Shown: positions 19,863 through 22,308 of the stretch, piece after piece
Numbering within the stretch: the first letter of the stretch is position 1
Layout of the letters: every line of letters begins with the position of its first letter
From: Hyphomicrobiales bacterium
Lineage (GTDB): Bacteria; Pseudomonadota; Alphaproteobacteria; Rhizobiales; Aestuariivirgaceae
Reading direction: 5' to 3'
Assembly (NCBI GenBank): GCA_020029455.1
Contig: JAIBJH010000015.1
Location: 1 to 22,308, forward strand
DNA length: 22,308 bases
The notes under the pieces: generated by a model
What the model was told of the DNA's origin: nothing
What the model saw: only the letters and a program-made list of their open reading frames with translations
The model's database searches: none
Position numbers and translations under genes: made by a program

Positions 19863-22308
19863 CTGACATTGCTCCCAAGAAGCGGACTGCGCTGACGCAG
19901 CCGCAGAAGGAGGCATCGGACCCGGAACGCAGCGTTTGGGTGGCGGCCAGCGCGGGCTCGGGCAAGACCCATGTGTTGAGTGCGCGCATTCTGCGACTGC
20001 TGCTCGGTAGCGTCGACCCGCAATCGATCCTCTGCCTCACCTACACGAAAGCGGCCGCAACGGAGATGGCTACGCGGCTTTTCGCGCAGCTTTCGGGATG
20101 GATTGCACTTGATGATGGCGCGTTGAGAGAAGAGCTGAAAAATCTCGGCATCCCGAAGCCCGACGTAAGGCTTTGCAGGAAGGCGCGGCAGCTTTTTGCC
20201 ACGGCTCTTGAAACGCCGGGGGGCCTCAAGATCCAGACCATTCATGCCTTCTGCGAGTCACTGCTGCAGCTCTTTCCTGTCGAGGCCGGGATCGCGCCGG
20301 GCTTCCGGGTGATGGAGGAGGATGAGCAACGAAAGCTGCTGCGGGATTCGCTGGCACAGGCCATGTCGTCTCCCAAGCCTCACATTGCTGCTGCCTGGGA
20401 CGCGCTTGCGGGAGGCGGGTTGCGCAATGCCGAGCAACTTGAAAGTCTCGCCAAGGCCTATCTGGGAAAGGGCACTGTTGCCCTCAGCTTGCTCGAAGCG
20501 GGCGGTATCCGGCTGCTACAGGAACAGCTTGAAGGGCTTGGATTGAAGGATGGACGCAGCTCCGATGAACTTGGGCGCGAGATTTGCGCCATCGATGAAG
20601 AGGCCTATCTGCGCTGGGCATCAATGCTGGAATCGGCGGCGGAATATCGCGACAAAGATGAAGAGCCAAGCAAGCTCCGCCAGAGCGTGCGCAGCGAGGG
20701 TCATGACCGTTTTCTGGCGCTGCTGCCGCTCTACTTCACTGCAAAGGGCCAACCCCTGAAAGCACCCATACGCAAGAAGCTGGCACAGTCTGCCGGGATC
20801 GCGCATGAGATTGAGACTGAGCAGCTACGGGTTGCTGATCTCTTCACCCAGCTCAACCTGAGAAAGACTATAGATGCCAGTCTGGCGGCAGCCATCGCCA
20901 TGGCCGAGGTGGAACATCTGATCGAGGCAGCCAAGCGGGCGCGCGGGCTCTATGATTTTGACGATCTGATCGAGCGCACGGCCGCGCTTCTGGCAAACTC
21001 CGAGAATGCGCAGTGGGTGCTCTACAAGCTCGACAAGGGGCTCAATCATATTCTCGTCGATGAAGCGCAGGACACAAACCCGGCGCAGTGGCGGATCATC
21101 ACCGCACTTGCGGAGGAATTCTTTTCCGGCAAGGGCCAGCGCGAGGAGACGCCACGCAGCGTCTTTGCGGTGGGCGATCGCAAGCAGTCCATTTTCAGTT
21201 TTCAGGGCGCTGACCTTTCATCTTTCGATGAGACGCGGGGATGGCTGGTGGAGAAGGCGAAACCTCTTGGCGGACTGTTGCACATCGACCTTACCGTCTC
21301 CTACCGCAGCCTCGGCCATGTGCTTTCTTCCGTAGACATGGTCTTCGCCGAGGGCCGTATGGCGCGGCAGGGGTTTGGCGAGAGGGGGCAGGACGAGCGG
21401 AAGCACGAAGCCGAGCGCAAGGGCTTTCCAGGCGTCTTCGAGTTCTGGCCGCTTGTCAGGCGCGAAGAGGACGAAGAGGCAGACTACTGGAAGGCGCCTG
21501 TCGATCACATTGCCGAGGATCACCCCCGGCGAAAACTGGCGCGCAAGATCGCCAGGACAGTTAAATCATGGATCGGCAGACGGCAACTGCATGGTGAGCA
21601 GCGTGCTGTTTCCGCGGGCGATATTCTGATCCTCGTGCAGCGGCGCAATCTCCTTTTCTCGGCACTCATCGCCGAGATGCGCCAGCTCGGCATTCCGGTG
21701 GCGGGCGCGGACCGGCTTGAACTTGGCGAGCATATCATCGTCCAGGATCTTCTGGCCCTGGCGCAAGTGATGGTTCTGCCCGGCGATGATCATACGCTGG
21801 CCTGTCTCCTCAAGAGCCCGCTGATGCCACAGCCTCTCGATGATGCGGCACTTACGGGACTTGCGGCCAAACGCGGCGCAGCGACCCTGCGGCAGAGGTT
21901 GTTCGCTGATCCTCAACAGATGGGGAATGCGCAAGCGCTGCGAGACTATGAAATACTGGCGTGGCGGTGCGGCCCCTTCGCATTCTTTTCGCGTGTGGTG
22001 CAGCAGCATATGACGGCCATTCTCACGCGGCTTGGCAGCGAGGCCGAGGATGCCGTGAGGGCCTTTCTCGATCTGGCGCTGGATTATGAGCGCGAGGAGG
22101 GTTTTTCGCTCTCGGGTTTTGCCAACTGGATGAAGGGCTCCGACACCACCATCAAGCGCGAGATGGAAGAGGCGCAAGGGCGGCTTCGCATCATGACGGT
22201 GCATGGCTCCAAGGGGCTGGAGGCCCCCATCGTCATCCTCGCCGATGCCGGCGATGTTCCTGGCAACACCGACAAGACGAAGCTTCTCTGGCCGCCACCC
22301 AATTCCGG
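19859..22308 (+). CDS. addA: ATP-dependent helicase/nuclease AddA, 3'-truncated by window end
   Basis: AddA is the UvrD/PcrA-type 3'-5' helicase with a C-terminal nuclease of the AddAB recombination complex. The frame runs open from GTG 19859 to the window end (about 816 codons). Visible are motif I (Walker A) WVAASAGSGKTHVL with K36, LCLTYTKAAATEMATRL (motif Ia), HAFCESLLQLFP, LYDFDDLI, motif II (Walker B) HILVDEAQDTNP with D401-E402, VGDRKQSIFSFQGAD (motif III) and VHGSKGLEAPIVILAD (motif V). Alphaproteobacterial AddA is usually about 1,150-1,180 residues, so the final helicase motif and nuclease domain lie outside. GTG 19859 overlaps the addB stop (GTGA), a coupling arrangement that would keep the two subunits in proportion. 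In rhizobia trxA often follows. Confidence 0.95.
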   Translation, partial: MTDIAPKKRTALTQPQKEASDPERSVWVAASAGSGKTHVLSARILRLLLGSVDPQSILCLTYTKAAATEMATRLFAQLSGWIALDDGALREELKNLGIPKPDVRLCRKARQLFATALETPGGLKIQTIHAFCESLLQLFPVEAGIAPGFRVMEEDEQRKLLRDSLAQAMSSPKPHIAAAWDALAGGGLRNAEQLESLAKAYLGKGTVALSLLEAGGIRLLQEQLEGLGLKDGRSSDELGREICAIDEEAYLRWASMLESAAEYRDKDEEPSKLRQSVRSEGHDRFLALLPLYFTAKGQPLKAPIRKKLAQSAGIAHEIETEQLRVADLFTQLNLRKTIDASLAAAIAMAEVEHLIEAAKRARGLYDFDDLIERTAALLANSENAQWVLYKLDKGLNHILVDEAQDTNPAQWRIITALAEEFFSGKGQREETPRSVFAVGDRKQSIFSFQGADLSSFDETRGWLVEKAKPLGGLLHIDLTVSYRSLGHVLSSVDMVFAEGRMARQGFGERGQDERKHEAERKGFPGVFEFWPLVRREEDEEADYWKAPVDHIAEDHPRRKLARKIARTVKSWIGRRQLHGEQRAVSAGDILILVQRRNLLFSALIAEMRQLGIPVAGADRLELGEHIIVQDLLALAQVMVLPGDDHTLACLLKSPLMPQPLDDAALTGLAAKRGAATLRQRLFADPQQMGNAQALRDYEILAWRCGPFAFFSRVVQQHMTAILTRLGSEAEDAVRAFLDLALDYEREEGFSLSGFANWMKGSDTTIKREMEEAQGRLRIMTVHGSKGLEAPIVILADAGDVPGNTDKTKLLWPPPNS

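Noticed and set aside
19859..22308. Nuclease domain of AddA
   Set aside because: Expected in the full protein but beyond the window end; only helicase motifs are visible, so it is not claimed.

Overview
This is a 22.3 kb stretch of GC-rich alphaproteobacterial chromosome, most likely from the order Hyphomicrobiales (Rhizobiales) or a close relative. The call rests on gene order (mutM-ech, ubiE-ubiB-coaBC-dut; ahcY-PAS kinase-tsaE/amgK-murU-addB-addA), on the alphaproteobacterial types of AddA and AddB, on a TsaE-AmgK fusion, and on an Irr-type (ICE-like) box. Almost every base belongs to conserved housekeeping genes. I see no phage, transposon, CRISPR, tRNA or rRNA.

Region 1 (1-3067, + strand) holds the 3' part of murJ (lipid II flippase), trpS, and an Nfu/NifU-type Fe-S carrier gene. 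The Nfu promoter carries a near-perfect palindrome resembling the iron-control element bound by Irr. Region 2 (3070-5154, - strand) is a tightly packed operon read right to left: mutM, an enoyl-CoA hydratase, and a small Cys-rich GFA/CENP-V domain gene. In many alphaproteobacteria mutM-ech leads into rpsT-dnaA next to the origin. Here that block is joined instead to the murJ-trpS-nfu block, with the GFA gene at the junction.

Region 3 (5246-10324, + strand) is ubiE-ubiB (ubiquinone synthesis, 1-base overlap), coaBC (coenzyme A), dut (dUTPase) and a MoeB/ThiF-type E1-like adenylyltransferase. Paired GC-rich palindromes of REP type flank dut on both sides, and the dut ribosome binding site lies inside one hairpin arm. 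Region 4 (10325-12080) is ahcY (S-adenosylhomocysteine hydrolase) with its own promoter, a perfect 16-bp palindromic operator upstream that resembles SahR-type sites, and a Rho-independent terminator.

Region 5 (12164-22308, + strand) is a compact operon: a membrane-anchored multi-PAS histidine kinase of DivL-like architecture that keeps its phospho-acceptor His, then a TsaE-AmgK fusion, a MurU-like nucleotidyltransferase, addB (TTG start) and addA (truncated by the window end). Overlapping stops and starts (ATGA, TGATG, GTGA) suggest translational coupling. It joins tRNA t6A synthesis, MurNAc recycling and double-strand-break repair under one transcript.

No wholly novel system is evident. 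The points most worth following are the two predicted operators, the His-retaining DivL-like kinase, the rearranged origin-associated block, the zinc-site variants of MoeB and MutM, and the REP-borne ribosome binding site of dut.
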